Source of the DNA: Rhodococcoides trifolii
GTDB lineage: Bacteria; Actinomycetota; Actinomycetes; Mycobacteriales; Mycobacteriaceae
Length of the DNA: 64,000 nt
Direction: 5' to 3'
NCBI RefSeq assembly: GCF_014635345.1
Contig: NZ_BMCU01000007.1
Span: 1-64,000 of the forward strand
The notes under the pieces were generated by a model, which was given only the letters and a program-made list of their open reading frames with translations, searched no databases and was not told where the DNA came from. Below, one piece after another: positions 49,726-57,751 of the stretch. Both the position numbers and the translations under genes were made by a program. Numbering within the stretch: position 1 is the stretch's first letter; each line of letters starts with the position of its first letter.

Positions 49726-51567
49726 TCAAAGCGCTCGGGCGGTGATCGACACCGGTGGTTGCGGAACGTCCACCTTCGCGTCGAACACTTCGGCGACGGT
49801 CGTGAGGATTCGATTCGACACGGTTCCGCGCAGGTCGCGGTGATACAGCGAGTGATCACCCTCGGCGTACACGTCGACATGGGGATCGGAACCGCGTGAA
49901 CGCAGCCGCTGCAGGCCTGGCTCGCCGCGCTGGGTGCGGAAGTGGGCGACATCGTCCGGGGACAGCATGACCTCCACCCGAACACCTTTGGAGAGCAACG
50001 AGTCGAGCATCGTTTCGGGAACTTCGATCACGCCGGCAGATCCCATCGCCCGCCACACCGGGTACGGGATCTTCTTGGCCGCGACGCGACCCGCGTTGCG
50101 CACACGCTTCGCGACGACGAAAAGTCCGGACGCGACCTTGGAGTCCATGGCCGTGACGGTCGCCGCCTTGACGGGCTGGCGCTTGCGGCGCAACGACCAG
50201 GCGACCGTGTTGACGAGGACGACGGCGGCAGCGCCGAACTGTTGCGCGGCGTACGCCGAATGCCATGAGCCGGAGCACATTCCGACATGAACGGTGCTGG
50301 AGGTGGGAACCTCGAGCGAACCGACGATGCTGGCCACGTCTTCGCGTGCCTTCACCGACATCGGCGAGGTGCTCTCGTTGACCGCGACGGTCTCGCTGTC
50401 ACCGGTGCCGCGACGGTCGAAGCGAATGGCCCCGACGCCCGAGGTGGCGATTCGACGGGCGGACTCCACCCACAGCCGAACCGGGCCGATTCGGTGTTCG
50501 CTGGCGGTGCCGTGCATGACCACCTGCGCATCGGAATCGTGTCGCGACTCGACGTGGGTGGTGATCGCGAGAAGGTGGTCGCGTCCGCGGTACTCGATGG
50601 ACTCGAAGACCTCGACACCGTCGGGGCGAACGTGCACCCGCGCCGTGTCGGACCGGCTGGGGGCAACGGCCGACGTGGCGTCTCCCTGATGCTGCGAGAT
50701 CCACAGCGCGACGTGATCGACGGTGTCGGTGGGGACCGAGAAGACGAAGCTCGGAGGATTGACGAACGCGCTCTGGCTGGGAGCGACGTCGAGCGTTGCG
50801 CTCGTCGTCTCGACCAGCTTGCGGACCGGCCGCGAGTCCAGGTCCTCGGGACGAACGAGACACAGGACGGGCGCGGAGGTCGACGCGACGTCGTCGGCTG
50901 CGATGCGCAGCGACTCCAGGCGCGCTGCGCCCTCCGGATCGAACACGGCACCGAGAATGGACACCGATGCGTCGGCGGGGTCGTCGTCGCCGATGGTCAT
51001 CTTGTAGAGAGCTCGCTGCTCGCGCATGTAACTGCGTCCGGAGAGAACCGGATCCCAGAGCACCACGGACTCGAGCGGACCGACCGTCGCCGCGACCTGC
51101 GATGCGAGAAGCGCGCCGGCGCGGAGCCCGACCAGAGAGACACGGTCGGCGCCGGCGGCGCGGACGTAGCCGACGGCCTGCTCGATGCTGCTCAACCAGT
51201 TGGAGACGGACTCGGGGTCGAGCTGGTCACCGGACGAATCGCCCTGACCCCGGTAGTCGAACCGCAGGACCATCAAGCCCGCCGCAGAAAGCCGTTCCGC
51301 GAGCTGCCGCATCCCGCGGTAGGTGGTGATGTGCTCCTTGCCCAGCGGGGCGCACAGGACTGCGGCGCCACGTGCTTCGCCCGACGACGGAAGGTGGACA
51401 CTGCCGAACAGCGGGGCGTCCGAGGGTCCGAACCAGGTCTCGAAACTCGTGACCGCGCGGCTGCTGGTCGAGCGGGCCGGGTCATTGGTGAACTCAGCGG
51501 TGCGGTCGATCGACACGGCCGGTGTGATGTGCTTGATCGAGCGCGGGCCGACGGCGAAATCTGTCAC
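49726..51567 (-). CDS. Double alpha/beta hydrolase with altered nucleophile elbows
   Basis: A 613-residue protein of two alpha/beta hydrolase domains. The first contains LCAPLGKEH, LRFDYRGQGDSSGD and an elbow reading VGLRAGA, with Arg where Ser is normal. The second contains IRFDRRGTGDSE and VHVGMCSGSWHSA, with Cys in the GxCxG position. Both elbow types resemble the two hydrolases found in exosortase-linked exopolysaccharide clusters; here they are fused in one chain. The start GTG 51567 has GGGAGG six bases upstream; the frame to 51657 is part of the leader. A promoter candidate lies at 51665-51694. It leads the acetyltransferase-GT4-YdcF unit. Activity is uncertain. Confidence 0.7.
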   Translation of the reverse strand: MTDFAVGPRSIKHITPAVSIDRTAEFTNDPARSTSSRAVTSFETWFGPSDAPLFGSVHLPSSGEARGAAVLCAPLGKEHITTYRGMRQLAERLSAAGLMVLRFDYRGQGDSSGDQLDPESVSNWLSSIEQAVGYVRAAGADRVSLVGLRAGALLASQVAATVGPLESVVLWDPVLSGRSYMREQRALYKMTIGDDDPADASVSILGAVFDPEGAARLESLRIAADDVASTSAPVLCLVRPEDLDSRPVRKLVETTSATLDVAPSQSAFVNPPSFVFSVPTDTVDHVALWISQHQGDATSAVAPSRSDTARVHVRPDGVEVFESIEYRGRDHLLAITTHVESRHDSDAQVVMHGTASEHRIGPVRLWVESARRIATSGVGAIRFDRRGTGDSETVAVNESTSPMSVKAREDVASIVGSLEVPTSSTVHVGMCSGSWHSAYAAQQFGAAAVVLVNTVAWSLRRKRQPVKAATVTAMDSKVASGLFVVAKRVRNAGRVAAKKIPYPVWRAMGSAGVIEVPETMLDSLLSKGVRVEVMLSPDDVAHFRTQRGEPGLQRLRSRGSDPHVDVYAEGDHSLYHRDLRGTVSNRILTTVAEVFDAKVDVPQPPVSITARAL

Positions 51568-51664
51568 GGGAACCTCCCCTAGAACTGCCCCGACGGCGTA
51601 GACATTCGCGCCCTGCAGCCGCTCAGGCGACTGTCGACTCACGAAGTCCGAATTCAATGGCTAG

Positions 51665-51694
51665 AACATACTACAAGTTTGGTTTAACGGTCAA
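51665..51694 (-). promoter_or_regulatory. Promoter candidate for the hydrolase unit
   Basis: Reading the minus strand, TTGACC (51694-51689) and TATGTT (51670-51665) are 18 bases apart in an AT-rich stretch. The transcript would start near 51658, giving about 90 bases of leader before GTG 51567. Confidence 0.5.
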
Positions 51695-51757
51695 TCCGGA
51701 CTTTACAAACCGTTCGCGTCGTTGTCCCCGAACTGTCGGTTCTCGTCCGGTTCGGGG

Positions 51758-51786
51758 TTGACAAACGGCACGGTCGGCAAAACAAT
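51758..51786 (+). promoter_or_regulatory. Sigma70-type promoter for DUF1839 and GH2 genes
   Basis: A perfect TTGACA at 51758-51763 and AACAAT at 51781-51786 are separated by 17 bases. AGGAGG follows at 51801-51806 and TTG start at 51812. This is the best-formed promoter in the window. Confidence 0.65.
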
Positions 51787-51811
51787 CGCTGCGACAACCG
51801 AGGAGGCTCTC

Positions 51812-52816
51812 TTGACGTCGATACAACTGGCCGAGGACAGGGGCGATCATGTTCCGCTCGTCAGGCAGCCGAGCCTCCACCATTTCGAGCCGCACCCGAT
51901 CCACCGATCCGAGCGCATCTGGTCCGAGACCAATTGCTACGTGGACCTCTGGATAGAGGTCCTCCACGCCCTCGGAGCCGACCCGATTCCTGCCACTGCC
52001 TTCGTGTTCAGCGCCGAGTTCGACGGTCGCCAGTGGGACTTCGTGAAGTTCCAGCCCGAGGATCTCAGAATTCTCTACGGCATCGACGTGGCCGAGCAGA
52101 ACATCTGGAAGCCGTTCGCCGAGCAGGTGGCCGAGAACCTCGACGACGGCATCATGTCCACCGTCGAGGTCGACGGTTTCTACCTCCCCGACACCGAGGG
52201 CACCAGCTACCGCAACGAACACACGAAGACGACGATCGTTCCGCTCGTGCTCGACACGGCCGGGGAACGGATGGAGTACTTCCACAACAGTGGGTACTAC
52301 GGGCTCGCAGGCGACGATTTTCGTGGCGCTCTCGCCATCGGGCGCGACGACCCGACAGCCCTTCCCCCGTACATCGAACGCATCCGAATCGACCGGGACC
52401 GTCTGGGCCGGGGCGCGACGGACGGTGACATCGATCTCGACGTGATCCGGTCGCACGTTCGGCGCGGACCGAGTGCCAATCCCGTTGCGCAGCTGGGAGA
52501 ACGGATCCGCAAGGATGTCGACTGGGTGCGCCAGGCCGGACCGGATCAGTTCCATCTGTGGTCGTTCGGAACCCTGCGTCAGTGCGGAGCGTCGGCCGAA
52601 CTGGCCGCCGATCTCGCGGCCTACCTGGACGCACGCGGTGTACGCGGCGCCGCAGCCGCACAGGAATCGTTTCGCCAGGTGGCAACCGGCGCCAAGTCGG
52701 TGCAGTTCAAGATGGCGCGTGCGGCGCGTGGGCGGGCAGTGTCGGTCGACGACTCGCTCGATTCGATGGCTTCTGCATGGGCTGCAGGAATGGCTGTCAT
52801 AACATCTGCTGTGTGA
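51812..52816 (+). CDS. DUF1839 family protein
   Basis: A 334-residue soluble protein. Recognisable features of DUF1839 are ERIWSETNCYVDLWIEVLHA near residue 40, FEGRQW-like FDGRQWDFVKFQPEDLRILYG, and GYYGLAGDDF. The family has no defined activity, but as I recall it is found beside amino acid:carrier-protein ligases, and that holds here. TTG 51812 is the preferred start: AGGAGG lies five bases before it and the perfect promoter is just upstream. The long frame from 51722 would overlap the promoter. Its stop overlaps the GH2-like start as GTGA. It may handle the aminoacyl group or the acceptor glycan. Confidence 0.72.
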   Translation: MTSIQLAEDRGDHVPLVRQPSLHHFEPHPIHRSERIWSETNCYVDLWIEVLHALGADPIPATAFVFSAEFDGRQWDFVKFQPEDLRILYGIDVAEQNIWKPFAEQVAENLDDGIMSTVEVDGFYLPDTEGTSYRNEHTKTTIVPLVLDTAGERMEYFHNSGYYGLAGDDFRGALAIGRDDPTALPPYIERIRIDRDRLGRGATDGDIDLDVIRSHVRRGPSANPVAQLGERIRKDVDWVRQAGPDQFHLWSFGTLRQCGASAELAADLAAYLDARGVRGAAAAQESFRQVATGAKSVQFKMARAARGRAVSVDDSLDSMASAWAAGMAVITSAV

Positions 52817-55179
52817 CACCCCTGTTCGGCTCCTGGTCGGTCACTGCGACGCCCCCGGCCGCGTTCTCCCACCCTTCCGAGATCGTCGGGGAATGGGCCG
52901 ACGCAGCCGTTCCCGGCACCGTCGCGTCGAGTGCGCTCGACGTGCCTGTCGGCGACGTCGATTCTCTCGACTTCTGGTATCGCGCCGACCTGACGGTGCC
53001 GGAGGGTAGCTGGCGAATCGAGTTCGACGGGCTAGCAACACATTCCGAGATCTTTCTCGACGGTGATCCGGTCGCCACGTCCACCTCGATGTTCGTTCCG
53101 GTTCACCTCGACGTGGCTCCGGGTGAGGTGACGATCGCCATCGCGTTCCGCTCGCTCGACGCGCACCTGAAGAAGCGCAGACCGCGAGGTCGATGGCGGT
53201 CGTCGATGACCGACAGACAAGGTCTGAGATGGGTCCGCACCTCCATGCTCGGCCGCGCTCCCGTGTTCTCCGGCGCGCCTGCGATCGTCGGGCCCTTCCG
53301 CCCGGTGCGTCTCGTTCCCCGTCCGACGCACGACGTTCGTGTCTGGGGGGAGTGGATGGGCGGCAAGGCCGTCCTGCGTCTGAGCGGCGAGGCGTCGACA
53401 CCGCTGACCGTCTCCGTCGACGGGGGCGTCTTCGAGGTCCCGATCGCGGGCGACGGGCGGGTCGACGAGTCGATCGTCGTCGAGCAGGCTCGTCCGTGGT
53501 GGCCGCACACCCATGGCGAGCCCGTCACGTACTCCGTTGACGTGAACGGTGTTTCGACCACGGTCGGCTTCCGTTCGATCTCGCTCGACGCCGTGTCCAT
53601 GACTCTGTCGATCAACGGGGTGCCGGTGTTCTGCCGGGGTGGTTGCTGGGTTCCACTAGACCCGGTGAGCGTCCAGAACGACCCGGAGGTGCTCGACGCT
53701 GCTCTTCGAGCGGTGCGCGAGGCGGGATTGAACATGATCCGCCTGACCGGAACGATGATCTACGAGGACGATGCGTTCTTCGCCGCGTGCTCGAGGTCGG
53801 GAATTCTGGTGTGGCAGGACGTGATGTTCGCAACCGTCGACCCACCCGAGGATGCCGCGTTCACGGCCGAGGCACTCGCCGAGGTGCGACACCTGTTGCG
53901 TCGCAGGGTGAACGAGCCGTGCCTCGCCGTTCTGAGCGGGGGCAGCGAAACCTACCAACAACCGACGATGCTCGGCCTCGAAGCCGAGCAGTCTCGAATG
54001 TCACTGTTGGACAGTGCCATACCGTCTCTCGCGGACAAACTGGCGCCGGGTCTGCCCTACGTGCCGTCCTCGCCGTCGGGGGGTGATCTGCTTACCCATG
54101 TCGGGTCCGGGGTCGCGCACTACTTCGGCATCGGCGGGTACCTGCGGCCGCTGTCCGACGTCCGTAGTGCCGGGGTGCGGTTCGCTGCCGAATCGTTGGC
54201 GTTCGCAGTGCCGCCCGAGCGACGTGCCGTCGACACCTGGTTCGGATCCGCCGCTGCCGCCGGACACACACCGCACTGGAAGGCGGCGGTGCCGCGCGAC
54301 CGCGGCTCGTCCTGGGACTTCGAGGACGTTCGAGATCACTACGTACGCACGGTGTTCGGGGTGGAGCCCAGCTCGGTGCGCCGCGACGACCCCGAGTTCT
54401 ACCTCGACCTCGGACGTGCAGTGATCTGCGAGGCGGTCACCGAGGCCTACGGTTTCTGGCGGAGTGCCCGCTCGGACTGTGCAGGTGCCCTGGTGTTGAC
54501 TCTGCGCGACCTCGAACCCGGTGCAGGATGGGGCTTTTCGGACTCGGCAGGGTCACCGAAGGCACCGTGGTATGCCCTGGCACGCGCGAGCGCACCCGTC
54601 GCCGTGCTGGTGACCGACGCCGGCATGGACGGCTACCGGATAGACGCTGTCAACGACACCGCTCACGATGTGGTGGGTGATCTGCGGGTGCGGGCGTTCA
54701 CCGGCGCCGGCGCGGTGGCGGCAGAAGGCTCGCTGCCGATCGCCATGCCGGCGCGATCGGTTGTCGCCACGACAGCCGACGCCGTCGTCGGCCGGTTCAC
54801 CGACCTCTCTCACGCACATCGTTTCGGCCCGAGAACATTCGACGCTGTCGAGACCACGCTCGTCGTCGGCGACGACGTTGTCGCACAGGACGTCCGAGTG
54901 GTGGGCGGGCCCGCGCTGCCGCGTCAGAACACGGTCGGTCTCACCGCGGTCGGCCGCGAGGTCGACGGAACGTGGGCTCTCGACGTCAGAGCCGAGTACG
55001 CCGCTCAGTACGTCTGTGTCGACGTCGACGGATTCGCGCCGTCGGACTCGTGGTTCCATCTCGCGCCCGGTGTGACTCGCACGCTGAAACTGACCACCGA
55101 CACCGTCGGCAGAAAGCCGAGCGGCCACGTGCGCGCGCTGAACGCGGTTGCACGTGGCCGAGTGACGGTCGAGGACTAG
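52813..55179 (+). CDS. GH2-like (beta-mannosidase-type) glycosidase homologue
   Basis: A 788-residue protein with the domain order of GH2 enzymes: a jelly-roll (WYRADLTVPEGSWRIEFDGLATHSEIFLDG is split over strands), an Ig-like domain, a TIM barrel (FCRGGCWVPLDPV, NMIRLTGTMIYEDDAFF, ILVWQDVMFA) and C-terminal beta domains. In beta-mannosidases the acid/base is in SGNNE; here it reads LSGGSE, so the Asn before the Glu is Ser (AGC, one base from AAC). A possible nucleophile Glu is in RFAAESLAF, where SEFGF is usual. No signal peptide is seen, so it is cytoplasmic. The start is GTG 52813, overlapping the DUF1839 stop. It may bind or process a glycan rather than cut it. Confidence 0.72.
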   Translation: MTPLFGSWSVTATPPAAFSHPSEIVGEWADAAVPGTVASSALDVPVGDVDSLDFWYRADLTVPEGSWRIEFDGLATHSEIFLDGDPVATSTSMFVPVHLDVAPGEVTIAIAFRSLDAHLKKRRPRGRWRSSMTDRQGLRWVRTSMLGRAPVFSGAPAIVGPFRPVRLVPRPTHDVRVWGEWMGGKAVLRLSGEASTPLTVSVDGGVFEVPIAGDGRVDESIVVEQARPWWPHTHGEPVTYSVDVNGVSTTVGFRSISLDAVSMTLSINGVPVFCRGGCWVPLDPVSVQNDPEVLDAALRAVREAGLNMIRLTGTMIYEDDAFFAACSRSGILVWQDVMFATVDPPEDAAFTAEALAEVRHLLRRRVNEPCLAVLSGGSETYQQPTMLGLEAEQSRMSLLDSAIPSLADKLAPGLPYVPSSPSGGDLLTHVGSGVAHYFGIGGYLRPLSDVRSAGVRFAAESLAFAVPPERRAVDTWFGSAAAAGHTPHWKAAVPRDRGSSWDFEDVRDHYVRTVFGVEPSSVRRDDPEFYLDLGRAVICEAVTEAYGFWRSARSDCAGALVLTLRDLEPGAGWGFSDSAGSPKAPWYALARASAPVAVLVTDAGMDGYRIDAVNDTAHDVVGDLRVRAFTGAGAVAAEGSLPIAMPARSVVATTADAVVGRFTDLSHAHRFGPRTFDAVETTLVVGDDVVAQDVRVVGGPALPRQNTVGLTAVGREVDGTWALDVRAEYAAQYVCVDVDGFAPSDSWFHLAPGVTRTLKLTTDTVGRKPSGHVRALNAVARGRVTVED

Positions 55180-56114
55180 ACGCGAAGGTTCGCCGGCCAC
55201 TTACTGGTGTCGAGACCATGGGTACGGAACATCGCGAGGGCGATGCGCTCCATGCCGAACCCGACACATGCGCTGTGCGCCTCTTCGCCGTCGGCTGTCG
55301 AGATGCCGAAGGTGTGGCCGAAGTGATCGCGGTGGCAGTTGCACGACACGACCGCGGTCCCGTCGTCGAGGTCACCGTAGAGGCGCACCACCAGTTCGGT
55401 CTTGAGGTTCTCGTTGCGCTGGTTCGCAGCCAGCATGCGGCCCGCGCGACCGAAGAACGGGTCGTTGGCGATCTCGGGGGCGGCGTCCAAGCCGAGGTCC
55501 GCGAGAACCTCCAGACCACGGTCGACCCACGAATTGCGGTGTCCCTCGGCCTGATCGGGGGTACCGACCTGAACGAACTCGTGCATCCGGAACGCCTGCA
55601 TACGTGCAGGATCCACCGCGGGCTCGTGGCGGAAGCAATATCCGTAGACGTCGAGCATCACGCCGTCGTCGGGCAGGGTTCCCACCAGCATCGAGTACGC
55701 CGGGTGGCACGCCGCCGAGACCAGCATGGTGCCGGCGGGTTCGAGGAAGTGGTCCCAGTCCTTGCCCTCGGACCGTTCGGCCAGCAATGCGGCGTGCGCC
55801 TTGTTATCACCGGAGAACGTGTTGATGGCGCCCGTGAGGTTGGGAAACGACGCAATGTAGTCGGTGCGCTCGAACGACTCGCGCGGAAACACCGGCGGGA
55901 AGCGGAAGCGCTGCGGCTTGCTGCCGTGCGCAGCCTTGCCCGCCGCGCGGACACGGGTGTCGATGAGCTCGATGACGTCCTCGAATTCACCGGAGCGTCC
56001 GTAGAGTCCGTCGATCGAACTGGGGACGAGGTGTCCCGCTTCGATCAGTTCGTCTCGGAATTCCGCTCTGGCCCTGTTGAGGTCGCTGAGCGGTGACGCG
56101 TCAGCGGCGGTCAT
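55176..56114 (-). CDS. Amino acid:[carrier protein] ligase (seryl-tRNA synthetase-like)
   Basis: A 312-residue class II synthetase-like enzyme that activates an amino acid with ATP and transfers it to the phosphopantetheine of a carrier protein. It lacks the tRNA-binding arm of SerRS. YCFRHEPAVDPARMQAFRMHEFV is close to motif 2 of the known ligases, split here into two visible parts, and VGFGMERIALAMF is motif 3. Zinc ligands are likely the Cys of SAACHP, the Glu of MHEFV and the Cys of HSACVG. Known members use glycine or alanine. The stop shares a CTAG with the GH2-like gene. The dehydrogenase and carrier genes precede it on the same strand, forming one operon. Confidence 0.88.
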   Translation of the reverse strand: MTAADASPLSDLNRARAEFRDELIEAGHLVPSSIDGLYGRSGEFEDVIELIDTRVRAAGKAAHGSKPQRFRFPPVFPRESFERTDYIASFPNLTGAINTFSGDNKAHAALLAERSEGKDWDHFLEPAGTMLVSAACHPAYSMLVGTLPDDGVMLDVYGYCFRHEPAVDPARMQAFRMHEFVQVGTPDQAEGHRNSWVDRGLEVLADLGLDAAPEIANDPFFGRAGRMLAANQRNENLKTELVVRLYGDLDDGTAVVSCNCHRDHFGHTFGISTADGEEAHSACVGFGMERIALAMFRTHGLDTSKWPANLRV

Positions 56115-57301
56115 CAGATCCCTTTGTAAACGAGCGCGAGCTGTGCGTTGTGACCCAGGATTCGTTCATTGCTGACCATGATCGCAGACCCGTGTGCATC
56201 GCGCAGGTGCCGACTCATGCGCAGTTCGCTGTCCTCGCGGTACCCGGCGATGCCGCAGATGAGCAGGGCCCGCCCGACGATGTCGATGAGCAGATCCGAC
56301 GCCGTCACCTTGACGTTGTTGATGGACAGCGCGAACCCGATGGAGTTGAGCTGGTCCGGATCGTCCGCGATGGAATCGAACTTGCTGGCTGCGGTGAACA
56401 CGGTGTCCGAGAGCTGCTGGTGCACCACGATCAACTCGGCCAGCCGTGCGGCCGACGGCGGGGTGGTGCCGGGGTTCTTGCGGGCCAGCTTCTGAACGGA
56501 CTTGCGCGCCTTGCGCGTCGCGGCGTCGGCGATGCCCAGCCAGGCGCCGCCCCACATCACGTGGGCGGTCGGGAGCATCGTGCGAGCCGAGATGTCGCTG
56601 TAGCTGTCGCTGAGCACGCAATCGCGGTCACCGGACGCACGCAGCATGAATCCGGGGCTGCAGGTGCCTCGGAAACCCATGGTGTCCCACGTGCCGGTCT
56701 TCTGCAGGGTGATGTCTTCACGTCGGCAGACCACCAGGACCTGGTCGCTCGGAGCGCTGTCGACGGTGCGACGGGCGGTGGCAAGAATGGCGTCGGCGTA
56801 CTCGCCGTAGGAGATCACCGGGGCGTTCTTGGTGAGCGTGAAGCGGTCACCGTCGTACTCGACGGCACATCCGCTGGAACGAACGTCGCCGCCGATGTTG
56901 ATTTCGGTGGTGGCGGACGCGACCAGCGGCTGTGTCTGGACCATTTCGTGCAGGAAGTCGCGGACGGCCGCGTGCGACTGGCCATGTCGGACGAGGCTGA
57001 GGACCTGAATGTGATGCATCGCGAAAATCATTGCGGTGGAAGCACACTCGGCGCCCAGTGCGCGCGCGATGTTGGTGAGCTGCGTGAGGGTCATGTTGCC
57101 GCCGCCGTAGGAGGCGGGAACCGACGCCGCCAGGAGACCGGCCGAGCGCAGTGCCTGAACGGACTCGGACGGGAAGCGAGCTTCGCGGTCGATCAGTTCG
57201 GCGTTGCTGCGAACGACGGCCAGGACCTCGTCGAGCGAGGCGGCAACGGCGGTTTCGGCGATCGCGGCGGTGGCGTCGACCGTGTTGTCGAGGATGCTCA
57301 T
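56114..57301 (-). CDS. Acyl-CoA dehydrogenase-like flavoprotein
   Basis: A 395-residue protein with the acyl-CoA dehydrogenase fold. An N-terminal helical part (LLAASVPASYGGGNMTLTQL) precedes middle beta strands (FTLTKNAPVISYGEYADAIL; TWDTMGFRGTCSPGF), then a C-terminal helical bundle. WDTMGFRGT is the usual flavin-contacting motif. The normal base Glu is not clear, so it may oxidise or bind an atypical substrate such as the aminoacyl group on the carrier. The gene overlaps the ligase start by one base (TGATG) and follows the carrier gene by four bases. Tight coupling argues that all three act on one thioester. Confidence 0.82.
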   Translation of the reverse strand: MSILDNTVDATAAIAETAVAASLDEVLAVVRSNAELIDREARFPSESVQALRSAGLLAASVPASYGGGNMTLTQLTNIARALGAECASTAMIFAMHHIQVLSLVRHGQSHAAVRDFLHEMVQTQPLVASATTEINIGGDVRSSGCAVEYDGDRFTLTKNAPVISYGEYADAILATARRTVDSAPSDQVLVVCRREDITLQKTGTWDTMGFRGTCSPGFMLRASGDRDCVLSDSYSDISARTMLPTAHVMWGGAWLGIADAATRKARKSVQKLARKNPGTTPPSAARLAELIVVHQQLSDTVFTAASKFDSIADDPDQLNSIGFALSINNVKVTASDLLIDIVGRALLICGIAGYREDSELRMSRHLRDAHGSAIMVSNERILGHNAQLALVYKGI

Positions 57302-57305
57302 GCGA

Positions 57306-57554
57306 TCAGGCCAGCTGCGCTACGGCGTCGGCGATGGACGCGATGCTGGAGAATGTGGCCTTCTGCAGCAGGCGATCGGGGAACTCGATGTCGAATTCGT
57401 CTTCGAGCGCGATCATCACGTTGACGCTCGCGTGCGACGTGAGGCCCTGGTCGTACAGATCGTCTTGATCGCCGATCCCGGCAACCGTCAGCTTGCCGTA
57501 CTTGCCGATGACCTCACGGATGCGATCTACGTCGTCAGCGGTCAGGGTGTTCAT
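57306..57554 (-). CDS. Acyl/aminoacyl carrier protein
   Basis: An 82-residue acidic four-helix carrier protein. The phosphopantetheine serine lies in YDQGLTSHASVNVMIALED, where fatty-acid ACP would have GADSLD. The FDIEFPDRLLQ helix III region is close to carriers known to pair with amino acid ligases. It is the first gene of the ligase operon. ATG 57554 has GAGGA upstream. It should hold the amino acid made active by the ligase at 55176-56114 and offer it to the dehydrogenase-like protein. Confidence 0.88.
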   Translation of the reverse strand: MNTLTADDVDRIREVIGKYGKLTVAGIGDQDDLYDQGLTSHASVNVMIALEDEFDIEFPDRLLQKATFSSIASIADAVAQLA

Positions 57555-57667
57555 CTACATGTCCTCCAGGTCGTGTGGCGCGCGACTCGGACGAGGCCGA
57601 GTCGGAAATGGAAACCGGCCGATCCCTGAACAAGGTCACGCGTGTACATGGTCCCCGGACCCGTGCC

Positions 57668-57688
57668 AAACAATACACAGGATTGTTT
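57668..57688. promoter_or_regulatory. Inverted repeat, candidate operator for the carrier operon
   Basis: AAACAAT (57668-57674) and ATTGTTT (57682-57688) are perfect 7-base arms around seven bases. It lies about 115 bases before the carrier-protein start, in an AT-rich patch within GC-rich DNA. Size fits a TetR-type dimer. No regulator gene is adjacent. Confidence 0.5.
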
Positions 57689-57725
57689 TGACGAGCTACA
57701 TCGGTCCGTTCGACTCTTACTTCGT

Positions 57726-57739
57726 ATCACGATCGTGAT
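57726..57739. promoter_or_regulatory. 14-bp perfect palindrome
   Basis: ATCACGATCGTGAT is a perfect palindrome without loop, 13 bases after the YibE/F stop and before the carrier operon. Being uninterrupted it is more like an operator than a terminator. Confidence 0.45.
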
Positions 57740-57751
57740 CTGTTACCGAAG

